DNA from: an uncultured Shewanella sp.
GTDB taxonomy: Bacteria > Pseudomonadota > Gammaproteobacteria > Enterobacterales > Shewanellaceae
Assembly (NCBI RefSeq): GCF_947501665.1
Contig: NZ_CANMWS010000021.1
Coordinates: 1-64,000, forward strand
Direction: 5' to 3'
Length of the DNA stretch: 64,000 nt
In this document: in pieces, positions 16,691-25,393 of the stretch
Numbering within the stretch: the stretch's first letter is position 1
Layout: every line of letters begins with the position of its first letter
Notes under the pieces: model-generated
Seen by the model: only the letters and a program-made list of their open reading frames with translations
Told to the model about the DNA's origin: nothing
The model's database searches: none
Translations under genes and position numbers: made by a program

Positions 16691-16744
16691 GACGCGCCAG
16701 CGTCATTTTCTCCCTAACACGAAATGCTTTTACTCGTGTTAGGG
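16691..16744 (+). terminator. Two hairpins insulating late promoter A
   Basis: First, GACGC-GCCA-GCGTC (16691-16704) followed by ATTTTCTCC. Then an 11-bp stem CCCTAACACGA / TCGTGTTAGGG (16712-16722 with 16734-16744). A GACGC-N4-GCGTC hairpin with a T-rich tail also precedes late promoter B (26685-26708), so the pairing of terminator and promoter is conserved within the phage. Confidence 0.6.
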
Positions 16745-16747
16745 AGT

Positions 16748-16799
16748 CCCGAAACCTTTCCTATCCATTGCGCCTGCTTATTTTTGCATCATAGACTCA
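16748..16799 (+). promoter_or_regulatory. Late promoter A (lysis/packaging block)
   Basis: Motif CCCGAAACCTTTCCTATCC at 16748-16766 with a dyad GAAA-CC-TTTC. Thirteen bases later comes ATTTTTGCATCAT, identical in position to late promoter B. If the activator dyad is centred about 43 bases before the start, as for Mor in Mu, transcription would begin near 16799, just before the lysozyme ATG at 16823. Confidence 0.65.
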
Positions 16800-16822
16800 G
16801 CATTCCACATCTGAGTCATTGT

Positions 16823-17344
16823 ATGCATTACGACGAGCAACGCCACGCCCAGCAATACCCTTACACGCCTATTCCGTCACTATTAAACGTCGCCTGTGAT
16901 TTTATCGCCGCCGAAGAGGGCTTTCGTGATAGCCCCTATCACTGCTCTGAGGGCTACCCCACAGTGGGCTATGGCCAGCGTATCGGTAAGAAAAACCAGC
17001 CACTGACCCAGTTTAGATTCACTCTGCCAGAGCCTGCCGCCCGTGAGTGGCTTAAACACGGCATTATCCACCGCCTCAATGAACTAGATAGCTATTCCAG
17101 CCTTGCCAGTGTGTTCATGGCGCAAAATTCGCCTCGGCAAGTGGTGCTGTTATCTATGGCCTATCAGTTGGGCGTCAAAGGACTGAGCCTGTTTAAAAAC
17201 ATGCTGGCATCCCTCAGCATTGGCGATTATGTCATGGCCGCAGAGCATGCACTTGATAGCCGCTGGGCCAAGCAAACCCCCAAGCGCGCCCAGCGTCATG
17301 CGCACATTTTGCAAACGGGCAAGCTTGATATCAGCGGCTGCTGA
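16823..17344 (+). CDS. Phage lysozyme (endolysin), T4-like GH24 family (173 aa)
   Basis: Degrades peptidoglycan at the end of infection. The catalytic region AAEEGFRDSPYHCSEGYPTV then GYG shows the Glu, Asp and Thr residues of the T4-lysozyme type. There is no clear signal peptide, so it should leave the cytoplasm through the holin. The frame is open from 16724, but the late promoter lies inside that extension, so the ATG at 16823 is the realistic start. The C-terminus ends with RWAKQTPKRAQRHA, typical of the family. Confidence 0.9.
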   Translation: MHYDEQRHAQQYPYTPIPSLLNVACDFIAAEEGFRDSPYHCSEGYPTVGYGQRIGKKNQPLTQFRFTLPEPAAREWLKHGIIHRLNELDSYSSLASVFMAQNSPRQVVLLSMAYQLGVKGLSLFKNMLASLSIGDYVMAAEHALDSRWAKQTPKRAQRHAHILQTGKLDISGC

Positions 17345-17352
17345 GGTGAGTG

Positions 17353-17601
17353 ATGAAAGGCGAGATTAAAAACCGTGTCTATCGTGCGTGTGGCTGTGAT
17401 GGTTTCAAGGCGCGTATTCAAGCCGAGTTGGCGAAAATTGACTCAACTCTCACTCAAGAGCAAGCGCTAACCAAGCCCCTTGAGCCGCCTTTATATAGCC
17501 ATCATGCCACCCGGCAAAGCTTTTTTAACAAGGGTTGGTATGCGGTTACAGGTATGCACATTTTAAAAGCTAAACAACGTGTTAAACAGCACGCTCTTTA
17601 A
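17353..17601 (+). CDS. Small hypothetical lysis-region protein (82 aa)
   Basis: ATG at 17353 after GAGGTGAG. Contains RACGCDGFKARIQAEL and a basic C-terminus (LKAKQRVKQHAL). No membrane helix, so it is not an obvious spanin or holin. Function unknown. Confidence 0.5.
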   Translation: MKGEIKNRVYRACGCDGFKARIQAELAKIDSTLTQEQALTKPLEPPLYSHHATRQSFFNKGWYAVTGMHILKAKQRVKQHAL

Positions 17602-17621
17602 ACGATTAAAAGGAAGATATT

Positions 17622-18173
17622 ATGCTAACACTCGCCGCTCTTGCCACCACTCTGATCCAATCTGGCCCCGCACTTATTCGAGGCATTGGTGGTTTGTTTG
17701 ATGATAACACCGCCGCTGTGGCCAATAGCGTGGCGGAGCTGACCGAGCGCGTCACCAAAACCACTCACCCGCAAATGGAGCTGGAACAGGCACTCAAGAC
17801 CATGCCCAGTGAAAGCTTGCTCACGCTGCAAAATGTCGCTAAAGAGCTGGAGGTGGCCAAGGCGCGTATTGAGGCCGACAAAGCGGCCCGAACCCTGCAA
17901 TCAACAGAAACCTTGCACCAACAAACCCAAGCAACCGTGCAAAATGGCGATAACGCCAGCGGCGAATATGTGCGCCAAACCCGCCCGAAAATGGCGCGCT
18001 TTAGCGGTTACAGCGGCGCGTTGTACATCATTATCACCGAGCTGTGTGCGGTGCTGGATAAAGGCGGTGGCGCTAATTGGGAGCTGGCCAGCATCCTGTT
18101 TACCCCGCTGTTAGCTTACATGGGCCTACGCACTGCCGATGCCTTTAGTCGTTTTAAAGGGCCACATCTATGA
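17622..18173 (+). CDS. Holin, 3TM GTA-type (183 aa)
   Basis: Likely the membrane protein that times lysis. N-terminal hydrophobic segment (LAALATTLIQSGPALIRGIG). A long helical middle (about 35-105) follows, then the family pattern RQTRPKMARFSGYSG with two further hydrophobic segments (ALYIIITELCAVL, ASILFTPLLAYMGL). This matches what I know of the GTA_holin_3TM family found in Mu-like phages. AAGGAAG precedes ATG. Confidence 0.75.
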   Translation: MLTLAALATTLIQSGPALIRGIGGLFDDNTAAVANSVAELTERVTKTTHPQMELEQALKTMPSESLLTLQNVAKELEVAKARIEADKAARTLQSTETLHQQTQATVQNGDNASGEYVRQTRPKMARFSGYSGALYIIITELCAVLDKGGGANWELASILFTPLLAYMGLRTADAFSRFKGPHL

Positions 18174-18215
18174 ACACGTTGTCTCGATTAACTCGATTAA
18201 CTTTGGGGCAAGAAT

Positions 18216-18590
18216 ATGAGGCATTTCATGGATGAAGTCAGTCTGTTTTTTAACAATAACTTTAAGTTGCTGTCAGTCCTTGCTGCGCTCGCGTTTGCAG
18301 GCTTTGTGGCGTGGCTCACGGTGAACTTTTCCACTCGTAAAGAGCATAAGGCATTAACCATTAAAGTTGATGCGCTCAGTGAAAAATTTACCCGCATTGA
18401 AACGGATATAGAGCATTTACCGAGTATTGAAGATGTGCGCCGACTCGACAATACCATTAGCGCACTGAATGCCACGGTAGCCGAATCACAAAAGGGCATT
18501 GAAACCAGTATTTCACGACTTGAACGCAAAACCGATCTGTTATTAGAAAATGAATTAAGAGGAAGTAATGGCAATACAACAAATTCTTAG
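18216..18590 (+). CDS. DUF2730-type membrane-anchored coiled coil (124 aa)
   Basis: One membrane helix (about 17-38, FKLLSVLAALAFAGFVAWLT). A long heptad-rich coil (about 45-115) follows, the layout of Mu gp25-like DUF2730 proteins of the lysis region. ATG at 18216 or 18228. Its end overlaps the next gene by 23 bases. Confidence 0.65.
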   Translation: MRHFMDEVSLFFNNNFKLLSVLAALAFAGFVAWLTVNFSTRKEHKALTIKVDALSEKFTRIETDIEHLPSIEDVRRLDNTISALNATVAESQKGIETSISRLERKTDLLLENELRGSNGNTTNS

Positions 18591-18861
18591 TGAGCATCAA
18601 CGATTAGTCATATTGCGCTTGTTACATGAGGTGCCGGGCTTTGATTTAAATGAGTCGATTTTGCAAGACTCACTCACGGCTTATGGGCTAGATGTGAGCC
18701 GCGATGCATTGCGCACACAATTGGCATGGTTAGCAGAGCAAGGCTTACTCAGTCTAAGCACAGTGGGTAATACCCAAGTCGCTAAGCTCAGTGCCCGTGG
18801 TCAAGATGTGGCTGAGGGGCGGGCACATGTGCCGGGCATTAAACGCCCCAGTGCTATTTAG
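18568..18861 (+). CDS. ArsR-like winged-helix protein, Mu gp26-like (97 aa)
   Basis: A single winged-helix domain (LVILRLLHEVPGFDLNESIL, then LRTQLAWLAEQGLLSL). It ends in the ARGQDVAEGRAHVPGIKRP tail typical of the gp26 proteins of Mu relatives. Possibly controls packaging genes or aids packaging. AGAGGAAG precedes ATG. Followed directly by the 18-bp tandem repeats. Confidence 0.72.
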   Translation: MAIQQILSEHQRLVILRLLHEVPGFDLNESILQDSLTAYGLDVSRDALRTQLAWLAEQGLLSLSTVGNTQVAKLSARGQDVAEGRAHVPGIKRPSAI

Positions 18862-18914
18862 GAGCCTCAGCGTTATTAGGAGCCTCAGCGTTATTAAGAG
18901 CCTCAGGGCTATTT
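18861..18914. repeat. Three tandem 18-bp repeats with in-frame stops
   Basis: Unit GGAGCCTCAGCGTTATTA is present twice exactly and a third time with changes (18861-18878, 18879-18896, 18897-18914). Read in the frame of the preceding gene, each of the first two units carries a stop (TAG, TAA). Confidence 0.85.
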
Positions 18915-18939
18915 AGAAGTAAGCAATAGGAGAAAGAAC

Positions 18940-19059
18940 ATGTTTGATAACTCGCTGTTACTGCTCAATGTGCTGCGGCTGTTTGAGCAGCAAGCTGCTA
19001 GCGGTGAAGTGTTAGCGGTCACCCGATTGGTACCGAACAAGGATGAACAGCACCAATGA
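18940..19059 (+). CDS. Very small phage protein (39 aa)
   Basis: ATG at 18940 preceded by AGGAGAAAG, stop overlapping the next ATG (ATGA at 19056-19059). The peptide MFDNSLLLLNVLRLFEQQ-AASGEV... is helical with a Leu-rich face. The start signal and the coupling overlap support a real gene between gp26- and gp27-like genes. Confidence 0.6.
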   Translation: MFDNSLLLLNVLRLFEQQAASGEVLAVTRLVPNKDEQHQ

Positions 19060-19640
19060 GCGAACAATTGAATCATACCCCCACACGAGGTCGTCGCTCA
19101 AAAGTCGATTTACTGCCCGATGATATTCGTCGCCGCTTGGATGCGGGCCTGCGGGATGGCTCGATTCTGCAAGTGGACTTACTCGATGAAATTAACGGCC
19201 TCATTAGTGCTGCGGGACTCGACGACAGCCAAAAGCTCAGCCGCGCTGGTCTCAACCGCTACGCCAGCAAGATGGAGGCAGTAGGCAAGAGTTTGCGAGA
19301 GATGCGGGAAATCACTCAAGTGTGGACGGCGGAGCTAGGCGATAAGCCTACAGGGGAAGTCACCAAACTCATTTTAGAGATGGCCCGCTCTCAGTTGTTT
19401 AAAGCCCTGCTTAATCAAGATGAAGACGGCGAGGCCGCCGATGTGGGCATGATAAAAGATGCCATGCTGGCGGTGCAGCGTCTCGAATCTGCTGCCATGG
19501 CCAGCCACAAACGGGAGAAAGAAATACGCAGTGCCTTTGCCGAGGAGGCGGCCAAAACGGCAGAGAAAGTGGCGAAAACCCAAGGCCTCACTGCCAAGGC
19601 GGTGGCCGAACTGAAACGCGAGATTTTAGGCATAGCCTAA
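19056..19640 (+). CDS. Terminase small subunit, DUF3486/Mu gp27-like (194 aa)
   Basis: DNA-recognition partner of the packaging motor. Starts with a basic patch and the family line RGRRSKVDLLPDDIRRRLDA. A helix-turn-helix-like region about 35-70 follows, then LSRAGLNRYASKM and a long charged helical C-terminus. Coupled to the preceding small gene. Confidence 0.82.
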   Translation: MSEQLNHTPTRGRRSKVDLLPDDIRRRLDAGLRDGSILQVDLLDEINGLISAAGLDDSQKLSRAGLNRYASKMEAVGKSLREMREITQVWTAELGDKPTGEVTKLILEMARSQLFKALLNQDEDGEAADVGMIKDAMLAVQRLESAAMASHKREKEIRSAFAEEAAKTAEKVAKTQGLTAKAVAELKREILGIA

Positions 19641-19704
19641 GCGCTCAAGCCAGAACCCAGAACTTAAGCCCTAAACCCTTTAAACCAATGATAAGGAGTA
19701 TGTG

Positions 19705-20058
19705 ATGCAATGGATGCAATGGTTACCTCAGTGTGTTAAAGCGCCCTATTTTAAGCTGATCGACGAGTTAGTGGCCCTGCCCAATGTTCGCCGTTATTAC
19801 CGAATGAGCCGAATGGGTTGTGATATGAGTTGGTATTTTGTGCTGTTTAGCCTGTTTTCACCGTCAATGATTTATGCGCTTATTGCCATTAGTGTTTTTC
19901 TGCTTTTAGTGGCTTCATGCGTGCTATTGGGCCAAGCGGTCAAGCTACTCGATGATATTACCTGTAGTGAGCCAGAGCAACTCAATGCCATGTTGGTTGA
20001 GCATATGTTAATACCCCAAACAGATAAAGGAACAAATAAAGGTACCTTTAATGAATGA
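19705..20058 (+). CDS. Membrane protein in packaging operon (117 aa)
   Basis: Two adjoining hydrophobic segments (WYFVLFSLFSPSMIYALIAI and SVFLLLVASCVLLGQAVKLL, about 44-85) follow a basic N-terminal amphipathic part. ATG at 19705 lies 8 bases after AAGGAG. Overlaps the large terminase gene by 8 bases. No family recognised; unusual neighbour for a terminase. Confidence 0.5.
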   Translation: MQWMQWLPQCVKAPYFKLIDELVALPNVRRYYRMSRMGCDMSWYFVLFSLFSPSMIYALIAISVFLLLVASCVLLGQAVKLLDDITCSEPEQLNAMLVEHMLIPQTDKGTNKGTFNE

Positions 20059-21655
20059 CGTTGTTATTGGTCAAACCAAAACCCCCATTGAGTCCGCGAT
20101 TGAGTTGAGTGTGTTTGACTCAAAAGAGGTGCTGCTTGGTTATCAAAAGCGCTGGATTGCGGATGATTCGCAACTCAAAATTGCAGAGAAATCCCGCCGA
20201 ACGGGCCTGACTTGGGCCGAGGCCGCCGACGCGGTATTGTGCGCCAGCGCCGCCCGCGGTCAAGGGGGTACTAACCACTTTTACGTGGGTTCAAATAAAG
20301 AGATGGCGCGGGAGTTTATCGATGCCGCCGCCATGTGGGCCAAGGTCTTTAACAAGGCCGCCGGAGAGATTGAAGAAAGCATCTTTATCGATGATGGTCA
20401 AGACGGCAAAGAAATTCTCATCTTTACCATCTACTTTGCCAGCGGCTTTAAAATTCAAGCCCTCAGCTCGAATCCCTCAAACCTGCGCGGCATGCAAGGC
20501 AATGTGACCATCGATGAGGCGGCGTTTCATGAAAAGCTGCCCGAAGTTTTAAAAGCCGCGTTAGCGCTGACCATGTGGGGCGCTAAGGTGCGCCTCATTA
20601 GCACTCACAATGGCATCGATAACGTCTTTAATGAGCTTATTAACGATAGCCGCGCGGGTAAAAAAGATTATAGCGTCCACCGTATCACCTTAGATGATGC
20701 TTGCGCCGAGGGCTTATATAAACGTATCTGTCAAATACGCGGCATAGAGTGGAGTCAGCAGGCCGAGGATGATTGGAAAGCAGGGTTAATTAAAGCCACC
20801 CATTCAAAAGAGGACGCCCAAGAAGAGTATTACTGCGTGCCTAAATCTGGCGGCGGGGCCTATCTCAATCGCGCTCTGATTGAATCTTGCATGCAGCCTG
20901 TGCCCATTATTCGCCTTAAAAAAGACGACGCGTTCGGCCACTGGCCCGAGCATTTGCGTTTCGATGAAATTGACGATTGGTGTAACGAGCAGCTCGCCCC
21001 CATTTTGAATAGCCTTAATCCTGCGCTGGCCCACTGCTTAGGGGAAGATTTTGCCCGCACTGGGGACTTAACCGTGTTTGATATCGGGGAAATTGCCAGC
21101 GACTTGCATGTGGCGGTGAAGCTGCAAGTGGAGCTGAAAAACATGCCCTTTCGCCAGCAAGAACAAATTTTGTTTTTTATTCTCGACCGCCTGCCCCGTT
21201 TTCGCGGCGCGGCGCTGGATGCCAGAGGCAATGGTCAATCGCTGGCGGAATACGCCAAAGACAGATACGGCTCAGAAATCATCGAATGCGTCATGCTCAC
21301 CGAGCGCTTTTACCGGGAGAACATGCCGCGCTTTAAGAGCCATTTTGAAGACGGCCTTATTACCGTGCCCCGTGATGATGACACCATGCAAGATTTACGG
21401 GCACTGGCCATTAATCAGCGCGGCACGCCCTGCTTGGGAGATGTGCGCACCGGAGAAAAGAAACAGCGCCATGGTGATGCGGCCATTAGTTTATTTTTAA
21501 TGATCTACGCCGCCAGCTTTGACGGTGGCCCCATCGAGTTTACTGCCATTCCCCTAAATCAACATTACGGTCATCATCGCGATCTCAACGCTAAAGTGCG
21601 TGACGATGAGGCACAAGAAGACGACATACTCAGTAATCACCAAGGCTGCTGGTAA
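20051..21655 (+). CDS. Terminase large subunit, Mu gp28-like (534 aa)
   Basis: ATPase and nuclease that packages DNA into the head. The N-terminal ATPase has a phage-type Walker A variant (EKSRRTGLTWAEA, about 42-54) and Walker B VTIDEAAF (about 155-162). The C-terminal nuclease begins at GEDFARTGDLTVF (about 335) with further acidic residues (ALDARGNGQS; HGDAAISLFL). Length fits the Mu-type family. Confidence 0.9.
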   Translation: MNDVVIGQTKTPIESAIELSVFDSKEVLLGYQKRWIADDSQLKIAEKSRRTGLTWAEAADAVLCASAARGQGGTNHFYVGSNKEMAREFIDAAAMWAKVFNKAAGEIEESIFIDDGQDGKEILIFTIYFASGFKIQALSSNPSNLRGMQGNVTIDEAAFHEKLPEVLKAALALTMWGAKVRLISTHNGIDNVFNELINDSRAGKKDYSVHRITLDDACAEGLYKRICQIRGIEWSQQAEDDWKAGLIKATHSKEDAQEEYYCVPKSGGGAYLNRALIESCMQPVPIIRLKKDDAFGHWPEHLRFDEIDDWCNEQLAPILNSLNPALAHCLGEDFARTGDLTVFDIGEIASDLHVAVKLQVELKNMPFRQQEQILFFILDRLPRFRGAALDARGNGQSLAEYAKDRYGSEIIECVMLTERFYRENMPRFKSHFEDGLITVPRDDDTMQDLRALAINQRGTPCLGDVRTGEKKQRHGDAAISLFLMIYAASFDGGPIEFTAIPLNQHYGHHRDLNAKVRDDEAQEDDILSNHQGCW

Positions 21656-21667
21656 AAGGATAAGAAA

Positions 21668-23344
21668 ATGCAAGAACGAGTGAATAAAGATAAACAAATT
21701 GTTGATCGATTCGGCAGGCCCTTTGAGCAACAAGCCGCCACAGAGTATCAAACCGATGATGTGCGCTTGGTGGGCCTTAAACGCACCTTTAGCGAACACC
21801 CCTCAAGCGGCTTGACGCCTGCACGGGCGGCGGAAATATTGCAGGCCGCCGAGCAAGGCGACTTAATCGCCCAGTGCGAGCTGGCGGAAGATCTAGAAGA
21901 AAAAGACGGCCATTTGTATGCAGAGTTAGATAAAAGAAAACGTGCCTTGTTGGAAGTGGATCACTATTTAAAACCGCCCCGCAACGCCAGCGCCGCAGAA
22001 ATAAAAGATACTGAATACTTAAGCGAAATGCTCTTTGATACCGACTTTTTACCCACGCTCATTAAAAACATGGCCGATGCGATTTTAAAAGGTTTCAGCC
22101 AGCATGAGCTTAACTGGAGCCGAGAAGGTCGCGAGTGGTTTGTTAATGTGCCAGAACATCGCGATCCCTCATGGTTTATGACCCACCCGGAGCGCCGCAA
22201 TGAGTTGCGATTGCGCGATTCGAGCTATGAAGGGGCAGAGCTGCAAGCCTTTGGCTGGATCAACCATGTGCATGCGGCCAAGTCCGGCTATGTGGGCCGC
22301 GCAGGTCTAGTGCGTCAACTGGTGTGGCCCTTTATCTTTAAAAACTATAGCGTGCGGGATTTGGCCGAGTTTTTAGAAATTTACGGCTTGCCATTGCGTA
22401 TTGGGCAATACCCCAGCGGCGCGACGGACAACGAGAAGCGTGCTTTACTGCAAGCCGTAACCAGCATTGGCCATAACGCGGGGGGCATTATGCCCAAAGG
22501 CATGGTGATGGACTTTCACACCGCCGCCAACGGCCATTCCGATCCTTTTGACTTGATGATCCAGTGGGGTGAAAAAACCATGTCTAAGGTGATTCTGGGC
22601 GGCACGCTCACGAGTCAGGCGGACGGGAAAAGCTCCACCAATGCATTGGGCAATGTCCATAATGAAGTGCGGGAAGAGCTGCGAAACAGTGATTTAGCCC
22701 AGCTGGCCGAAACTTTGACTCGCGATTTGGTTTACCCCCTGTACGCCCTCAATTGCAAGAGTCACGACGGCCCGCGCCGTGCCCCCCGGTTTGTGTTCGA
22801 TACTCAGGACGGGGAAGATTTCACTAAACTGGCCGCGCCGCTGAAAACCTTTGTGGACATGGGTCTGCAAGTGCCACAAAAGTGGCTCCATGATAAAACT
22901 CGCATTCCTGAGCCAAGCAAGGGGGAAGCGGTGCTGAGCGTGGCGACAAAAGAGGGCGAGCCAGCCAATAAGCAAGATCGTAAGCCAGAGACTAAAACGA
23001 ATAAATCAACCAACGCAGCAGCGGATAATGCCTCCCTTGCTGCGCTGGCGGCCAATGAGAAAGTGAGAATAGCGGCTCAAGATAACGCCGATATCATCGC
23101 CGAGCAGCTTAAACAGCAGATGCAGCCCGTGCTGCGAGGCTTTACACAAGAGTTACAAACGCTTGTTGATAATGCTACCGACTTGGATGCACTGCAAGCC
23201 GCCTTAGCCGCCATGAACTTACCGTTAAATGATGCCACGGCAGTGATGCAATACGCCATCGCCTGCGCCGATTTAGCGGGCCAGCATGATGTACTAAGTG
23301 AGAGTGATGTGAACAGTGAGAGTGAGTTTGATCATGGCCAATGA
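21668..23344 (+). CDS. Portal protein, DUF935/Mu gp29-like (558 aa)
   Basis: Forms the dodecameric DNA channel at one head vertex. Contains ELAEDLEEKDGHLYAELDKR and the family block LRIGQYPSGATDNEKRAL, then GGTLTSQADGKSSTNALG. The C-terminal 150 residues are Ala-rich and helical. Starts 12 bases after the terminase stop; overlaps the gpF gene by 11 bases. Confidence 0.9.
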   Translation: MQERVNKDKQIVDRFGRPFEQQAATEYQTDDVRLVGLKRTFSEHPSSGLTPARAAEILQAAEQGDLIAQCELAEDLEEKDGHLYAELDKRKRALLEVDHYLKPPRNASAAEIKDTEYLSEMLFDTDFLPTLIKNMADAILKGFSQHELNWSREGREWFVNVPEHRDPSWFMTHPERRNELRLRDSSYEGAELQAFGWINHVHAAKSGYVGRAGLVRQLVWPFIFKNYSVRDLAEFLEIYGLPLRIGQYPSGATDNEKRALLQAVTSIGHNAGGIMPKGMVMDFHTAANGHSDPFDLMIQWGEKTMSKVILGGTLTSQADGKSSTNALGNVHNEVREELRNSDLAQLAETLTRDLVYPLYALNCKSHDGPRRAPRFVFDTQDGEDFTKLAAPLKTFVDMGLQVPQKWLHDKTRIPEPSKGEAVLSVATKEGEPANKQDRKPETKTNKSTNAAADNASLAALAANEKVRIAAQDNADIIAEQLKQQMQPVLRGFTQELQTLVDNATDLDALQAALAAMNLPLNDATAVMQYAIACADLAGQHDVLSESDVNSESEFDHGQ

Positions 23345-24035
23345 GTTTGAAAATGAAACCGATGTTGGCATAAAGGCGCAATATGGCAGTCAGTTTTTTA
23401 TCCAAGCCATCGCCTTTTTTCGCGCCAAATTGAACCTGCCCACCGCCCAGTGGGATGACCTTTGGCGCGCCGCCCATAACCGTGCCTTTGTGGTGGCAGG
23501 GGCCATGGAAGCGTCGCTATTAACGGATTTACGCGAAGCGGTGGACAGCGCCATCAGTCAGGGCAAATCCATCTCATGGTTTCAGCGTGAGTTTAAAAGT
23601 ATTGTCGCCAAAAATGGTTGGAGCCACACAGGCAAGAGTGACTGGCGGGCGAATATTATTTACTCCACTAACGTGCGGCAAAGTTATAATGCCGGACGCT
23701 ATGAGCAGTTGCAGTCATTCGATTATTGGGAGTACCAGCACGGCGACAGCCGCTACCCCAGAGAGCTGCACCTCAAATGGCATGGCACAGTATTGCCTAA
23801 AGATGACCCATGGTGGCTTACTCATTTTCCTTCCAATGGCTGGGGCTGTAAGTGCCGCGTTCGTGGTCGCAGTCGTCAAGCCCTTAAGCGCTTAGGCTTG
23901 CAAGTCAATGACGCCCCAGTGATCGAATATCGCGACTGGTTGAATAAAAAAACAGGCGAGGTACATAAGGTGCCTAAAGGCATCGATCCTAGCTTTGACT
24001 ATGCGCCCAAGCGGGGGGATCTGAAAGTAGAGTGA
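23334..24035 (+). CDS. Minor head protein, Mu gpF/SPP1 gp7 family (233 aa)
   Basis: Head morphogenesis protein that enters the capsid with the portal. The family end region is clear: YNAGRYEQLQSFDYWEYQHG, HLKWHGTVLPKDDPWWLTH and NGWGCKCRVRGRS. The ATG at 23334 overlaps the portal stop. The frame is open from 23316. Shorter than Mu gpF, as in siphophage-type Mu relatives. Confidence 0.87.
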   Translation: MANEFENETDVGIKAQYGSQFFIQAIAFFRAKLNLPTAQWDDLWRAAHNRAFVVAGAMEASLLTDLREAVDSAISQGKSISWFQREFKSIVAKNGWSHTGKSDWRANIIYSTNVRQSYNAGRYEQLQSFDYWEYQHGDSRYPRELHLKWHGTVLPKDDPWWLTHFPSNGWGCKCRVRGRSRQALKRLGLQVNDAPVIEYRDWLNKKTGEVHKVPKGIDPSFDYAPKRGDLKVE

Positions 24036-24143
24036 AGGTGGCATTGAAATGGGGCATTGAAAGTGTGATCACAAAGGTGAGTATTCAAGTTGTTAATATT
24101 GTTGTGGTTAGGATAAAATCCGCAAAAATAAACAGTTATATGG

Positions 24144-24881
24144 ATGTATATGAGACAGCATAAAGAGAAAATACAGATTACAGTTTATGTCATTGTTGCT
24201 TTCATAGCGTGTTTTTTGTTTGGACATTACCAAGACATTATATTTACTTTTTTTAAAGCAGTACCAGTTAATATATGGGTCAGTGTTTGTACGATTACTG
24301 CAACGATAGGAGCAGTGCTTTATACCCAAAGAAAAACAGAAAAGCGTTTTGCTCGGCAACATATGCTTGATAATAAAATGAAGGCCGAAGAAAATGTTTT
24401 GGAAAAAGAAGCGGAAATGATAAGAGGTTTAATAGCCGCTTCAAAAGCATTCTCCAAAGTATATGATGATATTTTGATTCTATTTGTTTTATATAAAAAA
24501 TACGTTACGGAAAATAAATCAATAGATGTAAAAAGCTCTATTAATGCTATCAATTATCAATTCATTCTTATAGATGGTGATTTGATGTTTATAGAGTATT
24601 TATCAGGTTATTGTGGCAGTGATGTTTTTGGTAAATACCAAGATTTATATTGTAAATATACAAAGTTTAAAAATACTACAAAAGAGCACATGCAGCCAAT
24701 AATCATAGAAGTTAAGTATAAACATTTTAAGGGTGATTTGTTTGTTAGAGATGACTTTGAAAGCCTTATACGATCTGCAAGTGAATGCATTAATCACATT
24801 CAAAAAAGAGATAATAACTTTAAACAAAGAATTCGAGACTTAGCGATTGGTCTTGATATTCCCTCTAATAATAAAAAATAA
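24144..24881 (+). CDS. Cargo membrane protein between gpF and gpG (245 aa)
   Basis: Two membrane helices at the N-terminus (about 11-28, TVYVIVAFIACFLFGHY, and 41-60, NIWVSVCTITATIGAVLY). These are followed by a basic stretch and a helical cytoplasmic domain of about 180 residues. Strikingly AT-rich compared with the head genes on both sides, with its own short gap upstream (24036-24143), so it is a later insertion. Same overall layout as 25713-26483. No family recognised; a role in blocking other phages or host defences is inference from position only. Confidence 0.55.
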   Translation: MYMRQHKEKIQITVYVIVAFIACFLFGHYQDIIFTFFKAVPVNIWVSVCTITATIGAVLYTQRKTEKRFARQHMLDNKMKAEENVLEKEAEMIRGLIAASKAFSKVYDDILILFVLYKKYVTENKSIDVKSSINAINYQFILIDGDLMFIEYLSGYCGSDVFGKYQDLYCKYTKFKNTTKEHMQPIIIEVKYKHFKGDLFVRDDFESLIRSASECINHIQKRDNNFKQRIRDLAIGLDIPSNNKK

Positions 24882-24897
24882 CCCTAAAGGACTTTCC

Positions 24898-25350
24898 ATG
24901 GCAGGCACCCACATAGACATCACCGCCAGAGGTCAGGTAAACGTGGCCAAGGCGCTCAATAAGTTGCTTCGGCAAGGGCAGAACCTTAATCCGATATTGG
25001 GGGACATTGCCGAGTATTTATTGGAGAGCACGCAGGGACGCTTTATCGATCAACAAGCCCCCGATGGCAAGCCGTGGCAGCCACTCAGCCCGGATACGTT
25101 ATTCAGTAAAGAGTTGCGACAAAAGCGGGTGGATAGGATTCTCACGGAGTCCGGCACACTGGCCGATACGCTCAATTATCAATTAGCCGCCACTAGCTTT
25201 CGCCTAGGCAGTCCGCTTGAATATGCCGCCACCCATCAATTGGGCCGCGATGAGGCCAATATCGTACAGCGCCCGTTCTTGGGCCTCGCTCCGTTCGAAC
25301 GAGTGGAGATCATGGGGATGTTGAATGAGTATTTGTCAGAAGCTTTATAA
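24898..25350 (+). CDS. Virion morphogenesis protein, Mu gpG-like (150 aa)
   Basis: Head-tail or tail-completion protein. The family line is recognisable: ILGDIAEYLLESTQGRFIDQ, APDGKPWQPL, LTESGTLADTLNY and EYAATHQLGR. It ends with RPFLGLAPFERVEIM. The ATG at 24898 lies after AAAGGACTTTCC; the frame is open from 24847 inside the cargo gene. Confidence 0.85.
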   Translation: MAGTHIDITARGQVNVAKALNKLLRQGQNLNPILGDIAEYLLESTQGRFIDQQAPDGKPWQPLSPDTLFSKELRQKRVDRILTESGTLADTLNYQLAATSFRLGSPLEYAATHQLGRDEANIVQRPFLGLAPFERVEIMGMLNEYLSEAL

Positions 25351-25393
25351 CTTACTGTGATCGTTAGCGACAGCAAAAAATCCTGATCTATAA

